Source: JAFEBO01 sp036392375
GTDB taxonomy: Bacteria > Planctomycetota > Phycisphaerae > Phycisphaerales > UBA1924
NCBI GenBank assembly: GCA_036392375.1
Contig: DASVYC010000054.1
Span: 1-64,000 of the forward strand
DNA: 64,000 nt
Reading direction: 5' to 3'
The notes under the pieces: model-generated
What the model was told of the DNA's origin: nothing
The model's database searches: none
The model's input: the letters and a program-made list of their open reading frames with translations, nothing else
Program-made: the position numbers and the translations under genes
Shown here: piece by piece, positions 43,108 through 52,667 of the stretch
Position numbering within the stretch: the stretch's first letter is position 1
How the letters are laid out: every line of letters begins with the position of its first letter

Positions 43108-43862
43108 CCCGCCGCATCATCCCCTGCCTCGACGTCCGCAGCGGACGCGTGGTCAAGGGCGTGCGCTTCCAAGGGCTCCGCGACGCCGGCGACCCGGCGG
43201 AGCTCGCCGCCCGATACGAGAGCGAGGGTGCCGACGAGATCACCCTGCTCGACGTCTCGGCAACGCCCGAGGCCCGGGGAGCCGCCGCCGACACCATCGC
43301 CCGCGTTCGACGCGTGCTGTCCATCCCGCTCACCGTTGGCGGCGGCGTGCGCGAGGTCGCTGACGCGGGACGGCTCCTGGACGCGGGGGCCGACAAGGTG
43401 GGCGTCAACACCGCGGCGGTTGCGCGGCCCGCGTTGATCTCGGAGTGCGCCCACCGTTTCGGCGCGCAGTGCGTCGTCGTTGCGATCGATGCCGCGCTCG
43501 CTCCGGGCTCGTCCCACCGGTGGCACGTGCGGGTCCGATCGGGCGAGGAGGCGACTCCGATCGACGCGGTGGAATGGGCCCGGCGTGCAGCAGACCTTGG
43601 CGCCGGCGAGATACTCCTCACCAGTTGGGACCGCGACGGCACGCGCTCGGGGTACGACCTCGCGTTGACACGCGCGGTCGCCAGCGCCGTCCGTATCCCT
43701 GTCATCGCCTCCGGTGGCGCCGCCGGTCCTGAGCACTTGCTCGAGGCTCTGCGCGCCGGTGCCGAAGCGGTGCTCGCGGCCAGCATCTTCCACGACGGTG
43801 AGCACACCGTCGCCAGCATCAAGCAGTTTCTCGCCTCGCGTGGCGTGGAGATCCGACCATGA
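43101..43862 (+). CDS. hisF: Imidazole glycerol phosphate synthase, cyclase subunit
   Basis: A 253-residue TIM barrel that uses HisH-derived ammonia to form imidazole glycerol phosphate and AICAR. The catalytic Asp are D11 in I-P-C-L-D-V-R-S-G and the later one in A-I-D-A-A-L; phosphate loops include V-G-G-G-V-R and S-G-G-A-A-G, plus S-W-D-R-D-G-T. The ATG at 43101 overlaps hisH, and the stop overlaps hisA (ATGA). Confidence 0.95.
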   Translation: MLTRRIIPCLDVRSGRVVKGVRFQGLRDAGDPAELAARYESEGADEITLLDVSATPEARGAAADTIARVRRVLSIPLTVGGGVREVADAGRLLDAGADKVGVNTAAVARPALISECAHRFGAQCVVVAIDAALAPGSSHRWHVRVRSGEEATPIDAVEWARRAADLGAGEILLTSWDRDGTRSGYDLALTRAVASAVRIPVIASGGAAGPEHLLEALRAGAEAVLAASIFHDGEHTVASIKQFLASRGVEIRP

Positions 43863-45169
43863 TCATTCCTTCGATCGACCTGATGGGCGGGCAGACCGTG
43901 CAGCTTGTGGGCGGGCGCGAGCACGCGCTGGACGCCGGCGACCCCGTGCCGATCGCGGAGCGATTCGCGCTCGCGGGTGACGTTGCCGTGGTGGACCTCG
44001 ACGCCGCGATGGGCAAGGGCTCGAACGCCGATCTGGTGCGTCGCCTGCTGCCGCTGGCTCCGTGCCGGGTGGGCGGCGGCATCCGCGACGCCCGCACCGC
44101 GATCGAATGGCTCGATGCCGGTGCCGCCAAGGTGGTCCTCGGCACCGCCGCCCGGCCCGAGGTGCTGCGCGAGCTGCCCCGGGAACGCGTGATCGCCGCG
44201 CTCGACGCTCGCGATGGCGAGGTGGTCGATCACGGATGGCAGAGGGGAACGGGCGAATCGATTCTCGATCGCATGAAGCGCCTCGAAGGACTCGTCGGCG
44301 GCTTCCTCGTGACATTCGTCGAGCGTGAGGGTCGCCTGGGCGGGACCAACATGGACCTCGTGCCCGATCTCGTGCGGGCCGCCTCGGGCGCGAGGGTCAC
44401 GATCGCCGGCGGCGTGACCACCACGCAGGACATCGCCGCGCTCGACGCGCTCGGCGCTGACGCACAAGTCGGGATGGCGCTGTACACCAACCGGCTCGAC
44501 CTTGGCGACTCGATCGCGGCGCCGCTTCGTTCAGACCGGCCCGACGGCCTGTGGCCCACGGTGGTCGTGGACGAACTCGGCACAGCTCTGGGCCTGGCGT
44601 ACTCGAGCGCCGAGAGCCTGCGCGAGGCCGTGCGCTCGCGTCGCGGCGTGTACCACTCGCGGCGGCGGGGTCTTTGGATCAAGGGCGAGACCTCGGGCGA
44701 CACCCAGCAACTGCTGCGTGTGGACCTTGATTGCGACCGCGATGCGGTTCGCTTCACGGTCCGCCAGAGCGGGACGGGCTTCTGCCACACCGGAACGAGC
44801 ACCTGCTGGGGCCAGGCAACAGGTTTACCCGCTCTTGCGTCCCGCATCGCCGCCCAGGCCGCGGCTCCGACGCCCGGGTCGTACTCGGCGAGGCTGTTGT
44901 CGGATGCCTCGTTGCTCCGCGCCAAGTTGATAGAAGAGGCCGGCGAGCTGGCGGACGCCGCGAGTGCAAGTGACGTCGCGCACGAGGCCGCGGATGTGAT
45001 CTATTTCACGATGGCAGCGATGCAGCGAGCCGGCGTGCGGCTCGCCGACGTTGCGCACGAACTCGACCGGCGGGCGCGGAAGGTCACCCGACGCCCCGGC
45101 AACGCCAAGCCCGCTCCAAACCCCCCGTCAGGCAGCCAGTTATCCAGTAGCCAGGAGGCCTCGTCGTGA
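43859..45169 (+). CDS. hisA: HisA-HisI-HisE trifunctional fusion
   Basis: A 436-residue chain with three consecutive pathway enzymes. Residues 1-222 are HisA (ProFAR isomerase): D7 in P-S-I-D-L-M-G-G, V-G-G-G-I-R, D116 in A-L-D-A-R-D-G, and I-A-G-G-V. Residues about 228-320 are HisI (PRA-CH hydrolase): V-V-V-D-E, Y-H-S-R-R-R-G-L-W-I-K-G-E-T-S-G, D-L-D-C-D-R-D-A-V and C-H-T-G-T-S-T-C-W. Residues about 338-415 are HisE (PRA-PH): K-L-I-E-E-A-G-E-L and H-E-A-A-D-V-I-Y-F. Steps 2, 3 and 4 of histidine synthesis are thus on one polypeptide. In HisA a loop that is usually D-G-T reads E-R-E-G-R. The start is in an ATGA overlap with hisF; AGGAGG near the end serves hisD. Confidence 0.92.
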   Translation: MIIPSIDLMGGQTVQLVGGREHALDAGDPVPIAERFALAGDVAVVDLDAAMGKGSNADLVRRLLPLAPCRVGGGIRDARTAIEWLDAGAAKVVLGTAARPEVLRELPRERVIAALDARDGEVVDHGWQRGTGESILDRMKRLEGLVGGFLVTFVEREGRLGGTNMDLVPDLVRAASGARVTIAGGVTTTQDIAALDALGADAQVGMALYTNRLDLGDSIAAPLRSDRPDGLWPTVVVDELGTALGLAYSSAESLREAVRSRRGVYHSRRRGLWIKGETSGDTQQLLRVDLDCDRDAVRFTVRQSGTGFCHTGTSTCWGQATGLPALASRIAAQAAAPTPGSYSARLLSDASLLRAKLIEEAGELADAASASDVAHEAADVIYFTMAAMQRAGVRLADVAHELDRRARKVTRRPGNAKPAPNPPSGSQLSSSQEASS

Positions 45170-46467
45170 GCCATCTCGCCGACCGCTCGCAAGCGACTCC
45201 ATCGCAGCCCCTGCTGCGCACGATCCGGCCCGAGGAGTTCCGCATCCGGTGTTTTCGCGCCGTCGATCCGGCCACACTCGCTGCGGCTCGGTCGATCCTC
45301 GATGACATCGATGCGAGGGGAGAGGCCGCGGTGCTCGACCACGCGCAACGCTTGGGTGATCTGCGTGAGGGTGATCGCCACACTTACACCCCCGCCGATC
45401 TCGCCGCGGCCCGCGACGCATTACCCGCAGAACAACGGGCGTTACTGGAGCGGATCGCCAGCCGCATCTCCGCCTTCGCTGCCGCCCAGCGCGCGTGCAT
45501 GACGGAATTGACCGTGCCGATCGCGGGCGGGGCTGCCGGGCACTCGTGCATCCCCGTGCGTTCGGCGGGCTGCTACGCACCGGGCGGGCGGTTCCCGCTG
45601 CCGTCGTCGGTGCTGATGACCGCCGTGACGGCCCGAGCAGCGGGCGTGCAGAGGGTCGTGGTGGCATCCCCTCGCCCCACCCAGGTCACGCTCGCCGCCG
45701 CGTCGATCGCGGGGGCCGACGCCCTCATCGCGATCGGCGGCGTGCAGGCGATCGGCGCCCTCGCCCGCGGTCTGCTCGCGGCACCTGCGGGCGGGTGCGA
45801 CGTCATCGTCGGGCCAGGGAATCGATGGGTCACCGCGGCCAAACACCTGGTGTCGGGCGAAGTCGGCATCGACATGCTCGCCGGGCCGTCGGAGCTCCTC
45901 GTGCTCGCCGACGCGACCGCAGACCCGGCACTCATCGCCGCCGATCTGCTTGCTCAGGCTGAGCACGACGACGATGCCATCCCGACGCTCGTCACCACCG
46001 ATCCGACGCTCCCCGGTCGCGTGGATGCAGCGCTGCGATCGCAGCTCGAATCGCTGCCCACCGCCCCCACCGCTCGAGCCGCGCTCGCCAACGGCTTCGC
46101 GCTCGTCGCGTCCGACCTCGACGAGGCGATCGCGATCGTGGATCGGGCCGCGCCCGAGCATCTGGAGATCCTCACCGAAAGGGCCGATCACGTCGCGTCC
46201 CGCATCACCAACGCCGGCGCGGTCTTCATCGGCCCTCGCTCCGCCGAGGTCCTGGGCGACTACGGCTCAGGCCCCAACCACGTGCTACCCACGGGCGGCA
46301 CGGCACGCTTCCGCGCTGGTTTGTCGGTGTTCACGTTCCTGCGGGCACGCACCTGGCTGCGAATCGACGCCGCAGATGAAGCCCGCACGCTGGCCAGAGA
46401 CGCCGCCGCGCTCGCGCGACTCGAACGTCTCGAGGGACACGCTCGCTCGGCCGAGGCGAGGCTCTAG
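45166..46467 (+). CDS. hisD: Histidinol dehydrogenase
   Basis: A 433-residue zinc and NAD enzyme oxidising histidinol to histidine in two steps. The visible motifs are S-A-G-C-Y-A-P-G-G-R, G-V-Q-A-I-G-A-L-A, V-G-P-G-N-R-W-V-T, D-M-L-A-G-P-S-E, A-Q-A-E-H-D, A-P-E-H-L-E with the catalytic Glu-His, and S-G-P-N-H-V-L-P-T-G-G. The GTG start overlaps the upstream stop (GTGA) with AGGAGG in the preceding codons. In many operons hisD follows hisG; here it is last. No clear terminator for this strand follows. Confidence 0.95.
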   Translation: MSHLADRSQATPSQPLLRTIRPEEFRIRCFRAVDPATLAAARSILDDIDARGEAAVLDHAQRLGDLREGDRHTYTPADLAAARDALPAEQRALLERIASRISAFAAAQRACMTELTVPIAGGAAGHSCIPVRSAGCYAPGGRFPLPSSVLMTAVTARAAGVQRVVVASPRPTQVTLAAASIAGADALIAIGGVQAIGALARGLLAAPAGGCDVIVGPGNRWVTAAKHLVSGEVGIDMLAGPSELLVLADATADPALIAADLLAQAEHDDDAIPTLVTTDPTLPGRVDAALRSQLESLPTAPTARAALANGFALVASDLDEAIAIVDRAAPEHLEILTERADHVASRITNAGAVFIGPRSAEVLGDYGSGPNHVLPTGGTARFRAGLSVFTFLRARTWLRIDAADEARTLARDAAALARLERLEGHARSAEARL

Positions 46468-46580
46468 ACGCACCGTTGCGGAGCCGCGCCAGAGACCGCG
46501 GGCCTTCACCTCGCGTCTCACCCGAGCGTCTCGCCCGAACGTCTCGTGATGTTGCGATGCGGCGCGCTCGCTCCGCGACC

Positions 46581-46612
46581 AAAAACAAAAAGACCCTGAG
46601 GATCAGGGTCTT
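46581..46612 (-). terminator. Intrinsic terminator downstream of tRNA-Asp
   Basis: On the minus strand a 10-bp stem AAGACCCTGA/TCAGGGTCTT with a TCC loop is followed by TTTTTGTTTTT. Confidence 0.9.
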
Positions 46613-46617
46613 GAGAA

Positions 46618-46691
<74 letters not shown>

Positions 46692-46722
46692 TGCATGTGT
46701 CCGCGGCGTGCCGCGGGTCAGA

Positions 46723-46750
46723 ACAATAGCGCGTTGCCCGGTGTTTTCAA
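46723..46750 (-). promoter_or_regulatory. Promoter for tRNA-Asp
   Basis: On the minus strand TTGAAA (-35) and TATTGT (-10) are separated by 16 bases, about 31 bases before the tRNA. The leader contains a CCGCGGC/GCCGCGG inverted repeat. Confidence 0.6.
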
Positions 46751-46808
46751 CTCAGCCCGCACGCTTTTCGAAGCTCTCGGACGGACCCGCTCAGAAGATC
46801 CATCGGCC

Positions 46809-47027
46809 TCAGCGGCGATCACCGGCGAGCTTAATCTGCTGGCCCTTCTCGTGCACCGCGAAGGGGTGGCCGCCGTCCGCGGGGGCCACCTTCATCGCTG
46901 CGAAGTACATCACCACGCACGCAGCCGCGAGTGCGACCACCGCGAGGAACGCCAGCACTGTGTACACATCGAGGCCGCTGCCGCGCCGGGATTTGCCGCC
47001 GGGCATCTGCATTCCGAACTGGGACAT
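46809..47027 (-). CDS. Small single-pass membrane protein
   Basis: A 72-residue protein with a Gly/Arg-rich N terminus, one hydrophobic helix (about 22-45: Y-T-V-L-A-F-L-A-V-V-A-L-A-A), and a short polar C terminus. CAGGAG lies at good distance before the ATG. It is encoded 36 bases downstream of the coiled-coil membrane protein and probably shares its transcript. Its function is unknown. Confidence 0.65.
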   Translation of the reverse strand: MSQFGMQMPGGKSRRGSGLDVYTVLAFLAVVALAAACVVMYFAAMKVAPADGGHPFAVHEKGQQIKLAGDRR

Positions 47028-47063
47028 GGAACGCTCCTGGAGTCGGGGTACGGTCGTAGCGGA

Positions 47064-47933
47064 TTACTGCAGACGCGAGGCGACCGAGTCGCCAGCCTTC
47101 ACCTCGACCTTGCGGCTGAGCGCGTCCACGCGGGCGATCGCGAACCGCAGGTCGGTCTTCACCACGATCAGGTTCGCGACAAAGTCCTTGCCGCGGCTGA
47201 CGAAGAGCTTCTGGTTCTCGCGGATGCGGTCGTTGCTGCCCAGGTTGATCTTGACCAGCGTCGCGCCGGTCGAGGGGTCGCTGCTGACGGTCTCGACGCT
47301 GCCGGTCACCGGAATGCCCGTGTCGACAAACGCGTCGCCGGCGACGCTGCCCGAGACGCTGGACACCACGCCCATCGACGAGCCGCTCTCGCGGGCGAGG
47401 CGAGCCTCCTCGAGCTGCTCACGCAGCGCACGCACGCTCTGGGTCAGCACCTCGTTCTGGCTCTCCAGGTCGCTGATGCGGTCGTCGGACTGCACGGCCT
47501 GCTCGCGGAAACGCAGCTCGTTCTTGCGAAGAGCCGACACCTCGTCGCGGTAGCCGCTGAGCAGCGTCGCCTGGGTCTTCACCGTCTCGCCCAGCTCGGC
47601 GATCTTCAGGGTGATGGCCTGGAGCTCCTGTTCGGCCTTGGCCTTGCCGCGGGTCAGGTCGGCGTTCACGCGCTCGAGCTCTGCGAGCTTGGAGGACGCG
47701 TCGGCGAGGGCCTTGGACAGGTTGTCACGCTCGGTCTGGGCACGCAGACGCTCCTCGCCCGACTGGGCGGCGTTGGACGCCGCGCCGGCGAGGGCGTTCT
47801 GGCTGCGGGCGACCTCCGCGTCGCGATCGGCGAGAATGCGGTCGGTGTTCACCGAGTAAGCGATGACGAGCGCCGACAGGAACAGGCTCAGAACCGCGGC
47901 GAAGATGACAAGGACTTTCGTGAGCGTCGCCAC
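47064..47933 (-). CDS. Membrane-anchored coiled-coil protein
   Basis: A 289-residue protein with a GTG start preceded by AGAGGAG. Residues about 5-28 form an N-terminal transmembrane helix or uncleaved signal anchor. Residues about 35-190 are an almost continuous coiled coil of Glu, Leu, Arg and Ala heptads. The C-terminal 90 residues are beta-rich (T-G-A-T-L-V-K-I-N-L-G-S-N-D-R, then L-F-V-S-R-G), a pattern reminiscent of FlgT-C-type domains. It would face the periplasm. No specific role is known. Confidence 0.7.
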   Translation of the reverse strand: MATLTKVLVIFAAVLSLFLSALVIAYSVNTDRILADRDAEVARSQNALAGAASNAAQSGEERLRAQTERDNLSKALADASSKLAELERVNADLTRGKAKAEQELQAITLKIAELGETVKTQATLLSGYRDEVSALRKNELRFREQAVQSDDRISDLESQNEVLTQSVRALREQLEEARLARESGSSMGVVSSVSGSVAGDAFVDTGIPVTGSVETVSSDPSTGATLVKINLGSNDRIRENQKLFVSRGKDFVANLIVVKTDLRFAIARVDALSRKVEVKAGDSVASRLQ

Positions 47934-48235
47934 TCGTGGCTCCTCTGGTAACTCGGGCGGGCTGCGCCGCCCCTGCGTCTCTCGAACCCGGACGCCGCTT
48001 CGGCGACCGTCCGACCTCGGGAGGGCCGAATCATTCGTCCCTCACCGGCCCCAATCAAATCCTGACCCCAAAGGTTTGGCGCGGCCTGCCGCCAGCAGCC
48101 CGCACCACCACTATCCGCTCCGGGGAGCCGCCAAGTTCCATGAACCCGGACACCTCCCGACGACGCGGGTGGATAGAAGTAACCGATTTTCGCGGGGCTG
48201 TCAACCGGCGCCGGGCCGCATGGCTCCCCGGGCAC
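47934..48235. other. Intergenic region with long 5' UTR candidate
   Basis: About 300 bases between metF and the coiled-coil gene, both on the minus strand. The only element seen is a sigma-70-like promoter near 48177-48204, which would give the coiled-coil gene a leader of about 235 nt. I do not recognise a known riboswitch in it. Several short inverted repeats occur. Confidence 0.4.
48177..48204 (-). promoter_or_regulatory. Candidate promoter of the coiled-coil gene
   Basis: A perfect TTGACA (minus strand, 48199-48204), a 16-base spacer and TACTTC (48177-48182). The -35 is consensus and the -10 is weak. Confidence 0.4.
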
Positions 48236-49171
48236 TCATCCCAGCGCCAGGCTGCTCTCCACGCCCAGGCTGGCGTAGATCTCCTTCGTCGCGGTCGAGC
48301 GGTTCAGCGTGTACAGATGCAGGCCCGCGACGCGGTGATCCAGCAGATCGCGACACTGCTCGGTCGCCCAGTGCACGCCCACGCGCCGGGCCGCGGCCTC
48401 ATCGCCGTTGGTCCGGTTGAGGGCCCGCATGAGCGGGGCCGGGTAGCGCGCGCCGAGCGCAAGCTCCGCCATCCGCTTCATGCCCGACATCGAAGTGATC
48501 GGCATGATGCCGGCGACGATCGGGATCGTGATGCCCGCCAACGCGCACCGATCGCGGTAGTCGTAGAAATCGTGGTTGTCGAAAAAGAGCTGCGTGACGA
48601 TGAAGTCCGCGCCCTCATCGACTTTGGCCTTCATGCGCTCGATCTCGAGCACGCGGTTGGGCGTGTCGGGATGGCCTTCGGGGAAGCCCGCCACCGCGAC
48701 CGCGAAGCCGCGGGGATTAGGGTGACGCCCCGAGGCGTTGAACTTCTTGATCGCCCGCACCAGATCCGCGGCGTGCCGGAAGTGCTTGTACGGGTCCTCC
48801 CCGTCCCAGTTCTTGGGAGCGTCGCCGCGGAGCGCCAGGATCTTGGTGATGCCCGCGTCCGCGTACTTCTGCAGGATCGCGTCGATCTGGGCCTCGTCGT
48901 GGCAGACGCATGTCAGGTGCGGCATCGGGTTGAGCGCGGTCTGCGAATTCAGCCGCACTACAAGCTGATGCGTGAGGTCACGCGTCGAGCCGCCCGCGCC
49001 ATACGTGACGCTGACAAACGTCGGGTGCAACTTCTCAAGATCGGCGATGTGCTTGAAGAGTTCCTCAGCGCCCTCGGCGGTTTTGGGCGGGAAGAACTCG
49101 AACGAGAACGTGCTCTTGCCCTTGGCGAAGAGGTCGCGGATATCGGTGAGCGAGGTGGCAGCGGGCGTCAT
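48236..49171 (-). CDS. metF: Methylenetetrahydrofolate reductase
   Basis: A 311-residue FAD-dependent TIM barrel reducing methylene-THF to methyl-THF for methionine synthesis. Visible motifs are F-S-F-E-F-F-P-P-K-T with the catalytic Glu, V-T-Y-G-A-G-G-S-T, L-A-L-R-G-D, and F-I-V-T-Q-L-F-F-D. It is third in the run arsR-methyltransferase, ahcY, metF, with 106 bases separating it from ahcY. That places methyl supply beside SAH removal. Confidence 0.95.
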   Translation of the reverse strand: MTPAATSLTDIRDLFAKGKSTFSFEFFPPKTAEGAEELFKHIADLEKLHPTFVSVTYGAGGSTRDLTHQLVVRLNSQTALNPMPHLTCVCHDEAQIDAILQKYADAGITKILALRGDAPKNWDGEDPYKHFRHAADLVRAIKKFNASGRHPNPRGFAVAVAGFPEGHPDTPNRVLEIERMKAKVDEGADFIVTQLFFDNHDFYDYRDRCALAGITIPIVAGIMPITSMSGMKRMAELALGARYPAPLMRALNRTNGDEAAARRVGVHWATEQCRDLLDHRVAGLHLYTLNRSTATKEIYASLGVESSLALG

Positions 49172-49277
49172 GCGAGAGTGTCCGTGATGCTCCGTCCGTG
49201 GAGGTTCTGGAAAGACGACGGCGGGCTCTCACCCACCGGCGTTGATGTCTGTTTCGCCGGCTGGAAGCCGGTCTGAT

Positions 49278-50795
<1,518 letters not shown>

Positions 50796-50870
50796 TTCGA
50801 TCCGCTCCTGAGGTGAGAAACTCGAGACACAGTCTGCAGCCCGACGCGGCTCCTCCGCGCCGAGCAGAAT

Positions 50871-51863
50871 TCACTTGCGTTTACTCTTCGCGCTATCACC
50901 CGCCACCCGCCCCACCGCCACGAACAACCCGGGCCCACGAGCGTCGGGCTCCACCGGAAGTTCCCGGAAACTCATCGGCTCCAATCCCGCGGCGGCGAAG
51001 TGCTGGTGCACCTCTTCCCGCGAGAAACCAAGGTGCTTGTGCCCCATCAGGTGCCGATATTCGGCCCGCTCGTGGCGCAGCATGTCGATCACCAGCACAC
51101 GTCCGGGAATCGGCTCGCGACGCAGGATGCGGGACGCTTCGCGGAGGGGTGCGTCCGGAAGCTCGACATGGTGCAACACCAGCCCGAAGACCGCGATGTC
51201 CACGCTCATCGCCTTGAGCGAGAGGGCCGTGAGATCGCTGGTCACGAAGTCCACGTTGCGGACGCCCTTGAGCCGCTGCCTGGCGGCATCGATCATCGGG
51301 CCCGACTGATCCACCGCGATCACCCGCTGCACGATCGGCGCCAGGAGCTCCGCGACGTTGCCCGTGCCGCAGCCAAGGTCCGCCACCACCCACGGCCCGG
51401 CGAGCAGCTCGAGCAGCGCGTGGGCGGTGAATCGCGTTCCGAAGAGGTCCTGCCGCACCGCGTCCCACTCGCCGGCGACGCGACCGAAGTACGACTGGCT
51501 GTCCGTCCGCCGCTCCGCGAGCACGGCCTCGACTCGGCGGGCGTCTTCCACGGCATCGGCGCGATCGGCATTCGATGGCTGCTCGCGGATCGTGAGCCAG
51601 AGTGCCCGCTCCGCAACCGACAGGTCGTCGAGCACCATGCGGTAGAACGTCGCCGTGCCCTCGCTGCGACGCTCCAGCCACCCCGCGTCCGCCAGCACCT
51701 TCAGGTGTCGGCTGATGGTCGACTGCGGGCTCTGGAAGACCTTGGCGAGCTCGCCCACCGACAACTCGTGCGACTCGAGCACACGCATCACGCGGAGCCG
51801 GGTTCGGTCCGATAGCACGCCGAGGCGATCGGCCATGGAGATGTCTGCGAGCCGCTCTTTCAT
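50871..51863 (-). CDS. ArsR-family regulator fused to a SAM-dependent methyltransferase (SahR-like)
   Basis: A 330-residue two-domain regulator from the ATG at 51863. Residues 1-90 are an ArsR winged helix (R-L-G-V-L-S-D-x-T-R-L-R-V-M-R-V-L, then F-Q-S-P-Q-S-T-I-S-R-H-L-K-V-L). Residues about 140-320 are a class I methyltransferase fold with V-A-D-L-G-C-G-T-G-N and a D-Q-S acidic loop. ArsR-methyltransferase fusions next to ahcY and metF resemble SahR, which senses S-adenosylhomocysteine. The methyltransferase fold probably serves as the ligand pocket. Upstream frame to 52124 lacks content. Its start codon lies in a perfect inverted repeat beside the -10 box, suggesting autoregulation of the whole unit. 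Confidence 0.88.
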   Translation of the reverse strand: MKERLADISMADRLGVLSDRTRLRVMRVLESHELSVGELAKVFQSPQSTISRHLKVLADAGWLERRSEGTATFYRMVLDDLSVAERALWLTIREQPSNADRADAVEDARRVEAVLAERRTDSQSYFGRVAGEWDAVRQDLFGTRFTAHALLELLAGPWVVADLGCGTGNVAELLAPIVQRVIAVDQSGPMIDAARQRLKGVRNVDFVTSDLTALSLKAMSVDIAVFGLVLHHVELPDAPLREASRILRREPIPGRVLVIDMLRHERAEYRHLMGHKHLGFSREEVHQHFAAAGLEPMSFRELPVEPDARGPGLFVAVGRVAGDSAKSKRK

Positions 51864-51880
51864 CCGTTTATCCGGATGAA
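51859..51880. promoter_or_regulatory. Inverted-repeat operator of the ArsR-methyltransferase unit
   Basis: TTCATCCG (51859-51866) and CGGATGAA (51873-51880) form a perfect 8-bp inverted repeat with a 6-bp centre. It touches the -10 box and includes the start codon, so a bound dimer would block the polymerase. No second copy was seen before ahcY or metF. Confidence 0.65.
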
Positions 51881-51908
51881 TGGTAGAAAGGCCCGGCCAC
51901 GGGGTCAA
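51880..51908 (-). promoter_or_regulatory. Promoter of the ArsR-methyltransferase/ahcY/metF unit
   Basis: On the minus strand TTGACC (51903-51908), a 17-base spacer and TACCAT (51880-51885). Transcription would start about ten bases before the ATG, inside the inverted repeat. Confidence 0.65.
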
Positions 51909-51936
51909 ACGGTGATTTCTCGCTCGGGGGACCGGC

Positions 51937-52593
51937 TCACTCGGGCTGGAGCACAAAGCTCGGGCCGGGGACCTCGCCCAGTTCGCGGATCCGCTTCTGG
52001 ATGTCGGTATTCTTGGGCTCGATGAACATGGCCATCCGCAGGCGGCGGAGCTCGCTGGGCTTGTCGCCGAGCGTGCGGTAGAGATTGGCCAGCTCCATAT
52101 GGGGCTTGATCGACCTCCCGCCATCGAGCTTGGCGGCGGTGATCATTGCCAGCTTGGCCTCGTCCACGTTGCCCAGGATGACCTGGTAGCGCCCAAGGCG
52201 CAGATAATCGCCGCTGCGGCCGCGCTCACGGGCCTCCTTGGTCAGGAACGTGATCAGTTCCTCACGCTCGTTGCAGGCCAGGAGGGCCTCGGCGAGGCCT
52301 GCGGCGTAATCCTCGTTCTCCGGCTTGACCGCGAGGCACTGGATGAACTGCTCGCGGGCGAGCTGGGGCTGATTGAGCTTGAGGTATGTGTTGGCCAGCG
52401 AGTACCGCACGTCCACGCCGTCGGGCTTGCGGGTGATGTATTCCTGATAGTCGGTCAGGGCCGCGTCGTACTCGCCGCGGGCGTAGCTGCGATCGCCCAA
52501 TTCGCGGACGAGGTTCAGATTGCGCTGGGCCTGGCACCCGGCCAGGACGGAGAGACCGATCAGTGAAGCAACAGCGAGCGAGCGGGTAGACAT
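51937..52593 (-). CDS. TPR-repeat lipoprotein
   Basis: A 218-residue predicted lipoprotein: AAGGAG before the ATG, a signal peptide, and lipobox L-A-G-C at about 17-20. Residues about 28-200 form four to five tetratricopeptide-like helical pairs (Y-A-R-G-E-Y-D-A-A-L-T-D-Y, S-L-A-N-T-Y-L-K-L-N-Q-P, M-E-L-A-N-L-Y-R-T-L-G-D). It likely scaffolds envelope proteins. The partner is unknown. Confidence 0.8.
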   Translation of the reverse strand: MSTRSLAVASLIGLSVLAGCQAQRNLNLVRELGDRSYARGEYDAALTDYQEYITRKPDGVDVRYSLANTYLKLNQPQLAREQFIQCLAVKPENEDYAAGLAEALLACNEREELITFLTKEARERGRSGDYLRLGRYQVILGNVDEAKLAMITAAKLDGGRSIKPHMELANLYRTLGDKPSELRRLRMAMFIEPKNTDIQKRIRELGEVPGPSFVLQPE

Positions 52594-52667
52594 GGGAAAC
52601 TCCTTGCGGGCAGCCGCAGAGTACGCGATATCGGCACGCAGGGCACGGGCGTTGCAATGTCGGGGGT

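Noticed and set aside
50796..50870. Possible SAH riboswitch between the ArsR-methyltransferase gene and ahcY
   Set aside because: A GAGGAGC stretch is there, but the conserved SAH-aptamer core and pairing could not be matched in the 75-base gap; protein control by the ArsR fusion explains regulation better.
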